A stretch of DNA of 6,590 bases from CAG-390 sp964579135 (GTDB taxonomy: Bacteria > Bacillota > Clostridia > Oscillospirales > CAG-272), in NCBI GenBank assembly GCA_964579135.1, contig CAZOFD010000039.1, forward strand, positions 1 through 6,590. Direction: 5' to 3'. Position numbers and translations under genes: made by a program. A model generated the notes under the pieces. It was given only the letters and a program-made list of their open reading frames with translations, searched no databases and was not told the origin of the DNA. Below, one piece after another: positions 6,058-6,590 of the stretch; position 1 is the first letter of the stretch; the number at the start of each line of letters is the position of its first letter.

Positions 6058-6064
6058 TGTCGAA
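6058..6064 (+). promoter_or_regulatory. Spo0A-box-like heptamer upstream of abrB
   Basis: TGTCGAA matches the B. subtilis 0A box exactly and ends 5 nt before the abrB -35. A second match to TGNCGAA (TGACGAA) lies at 6158-6164 inside the gene. In B. subtilis abrB is directly repressed by phosphorylated Spo0A. The heptamer is short and CGAA is common in this window, so chance is a real alternative. Confidence 0.3.
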
Positions 6065-6069
6065 GGCTG

Positions 6070-6098
6070 TTGACATCGCGCCGATTTTGTGTTATATT
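6070..6098 (+). promoter_or_regulatory. Sigma-A promoter of the abrB-like gene
   Basis: TTGACA (6070-6075), a 17-nt spacer and TATATT (6093-6098) give a strong promoter with a start near 6105 and a short leader of about 24 nt. The ribosome binding site AAAGGA (6115-6120) lies 8 nt before the ATG. Confidence 0.9.
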
Positions 6099-6128
6099 TA
6101 TCACACCTCACAAGAAAGGAAATGCGAT

Positions 6129-6374
6129 ATGAAGTCCACAGGTGTCGTTCGAAAAGTTGACGAACTCGGCAGAATAGTGCTTCCGATCGAGCTGCGCAAA
6201 TCTCTCGATATAAACGTTAAGGATCCCGTTGAGATATTTGTAGATAACGAGCGCATTGTTCTGCAAAAATATTGCCCTGCGTGCATTTTTTGCGGTAATG
6301 CGGACAACGTTGTTTATTATAACGGAAAGAGGATCTGCTCGGATTGTCTTGACGCGATAAAATCGAATTTTTAA
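6129..6374 (+). CDS. abrB: AbrB/SpoVT-family transcriptional regulator with cysteine tail
   Basis: This gene encodes 81 residues. The first 47 form the SpoVT-AbrB swapped-hairpin DNA-binding domain; the diagnostic stretch VRKVDELGRIVLPIELRK spans 7-24, followed by VEIFVDNERIVLQK (34-47). The tail has C49, C52, C55, C70 and C73, arranged as CxxCxxC and CxxC around VVYYNGKRI, which suggests a small zinc site, probably for oligomerisation. B. subtilis AbrB is longer (about 95 residues) and has a different C-terminal domain. AbrB proteins are multimeric global regulators that bind loosely defined A+T-rich DNA and repress transition-state genes during growth. Start ATG 6129 follows AAAGGA by 8 nt; an upstream ATG at 6057 precedes the promoter and is excluded. 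The gene is a single-gene unit, divergent from the small membrane protein gene. Confidence 0.93.
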   Translation: MKSTGVVRKVDELGRIVLPIELRKSLDINVKDPVEIFVDNERIVLQKYCPACIFCGNADNVVYYNGKRICSDCLDAIKSNF

Positions 6375-6387
6375 GTTTTGAGCTCCG

Positions 6388-6431
6388 AAAGCGACCTGTC
6401 GGCGAAAAATCCGCCGACAGGTCGCTTTTTT
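6388..6431 (+). terminator. Strong rho-independent terminator of abrB
   Basis: A perfect 14-bp stem (6391-6404 with 6412-6425) extends to 17 bp by pairing aaa (6388-6390) with ttt (6426-6428). The loop is 7 nt and the T6 tract lies at 6426-6431. It begins 13 nt after the abrB stop. In the other direction only TTTC follows, so it would end the convergent gene poorly. Confidence 0.95.
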
Positions 6432-6453
6432 GTTCCGCTTTTTCGTACCGACC

Positions 6454-6590
6454 TCAGCGCACGGCACTCACGTCGAAAGCGGGGTTGAAAGCGTAAAAAT
6501 TCTTTCCGTCAAGTCTGTCCTGCGTTATGCGCATAGCGTCACCGAAACGGGAAGATACAAGTAAACTTCTCCTTAAAAATGACGCTCGGT
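6454..6590 (-). CDS. 3' end of an unrecognised CDS, cut by the window edge
   Basis: An open minus frame enters from the right edge and ends at TGA 6454-6456, giving about 44 residues that finish with KNFYAFNPAFDVSAVR. It converges on abrB with the abrB terminator between them. Codon use resembles the neighbours and no competing frame is better. The segment NPAFDV recalls a motif in eIF2B-like isomerases (MtnA family), but there the motif is followed by more sequence, so I do not name a product. Confidence 0.5.
   Translation of the reverse strand, partial: RASFLRRSLLVSSRFGDAMRITQDRLDGKNFYAFNPAFDVSAVR

Noticed and set aside
5851..6111. Longer version of the small membrane protein starting at 6111
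   Set aside because: It would begin inside the abrB leader and include non-coding sequence; the ATG at 5850 has an excellent ribosome binding site.
6528..6575. TTG-initiated short ORF on the minus strand after a TAAGGAG sequence
   Set aside because: It is only 11 codons and lies in a different frame inside the better-supported partial CDS.

Overview
The window looks like a chromosomal stretch from an uncultured Bacillota, probably a Clostridia member of moderate G+C. The evidence is an AbrB/SpoVT regulator with a short cysteine tail, an RNase J, a membrane-anchored SurA/PrsA-type foldase, AGGAGG-type ribosome binding sites and near-consensus sigma-A promoters. Assignment below class level is not possible from sequence alone.

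Layout. Almost everything is on the minus strand; the minus units are listed here in transcription order, right to left. At the right edge is the 3' end of an unrecognised CDS (6454-6590). A small basic protein with one C-terminal membrane segment follows (5614-5850). Then comes ribonuclease J (3446-5419), with a consensus promoter (5542-5570) and a structured leader of about 115 nt. Next is a large membrane-anchored foldase with parvulin signatures (1301-3175), with its own weaker promoter and leader hairpins. A cysteine-pair zinc-ribbon protein of unknown function follows (368-1117). Last is a tRNA-Pro(UGG) promoter with only the 5' half of the tRNA (114-151). The only plus-strand gene is abrB-like (6129-6374), a complete single-gene unit with promoter (6070-6098), a Spo0A-box-like heptamer (6058-6064) and a strong terminator (6388-6431).

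Left edge. The tRNA-Pro matches the expected sequence from nt 1 through the anticodon loop and then diverges. The following bases end in an acceptor-like strand that can pair with the 5' end through G-U wobbles, but the T-arm is missing. A plus-strand terminator lies just beyond. This is the layout expected where an integrative element has used the anticodon loop as its attachment site, so positions 1-113 may be the edge or scar of such an element.

How it works together. These are mostly housekeeping genes in separate units: mRNA decay and maturation (RNase J), folding outside the membrane (foldase), and transition-state-type regulation (AbrB). No defence system, CRISPR array or transposase is visible. 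The points most worth a second look are the disrupted tRNA-Pro junction, the RNase J leader with mutually exclusive stems, the duplicated parvulin-like half in the foldase, and the undescribed small membrane protein upstream of RNase J.
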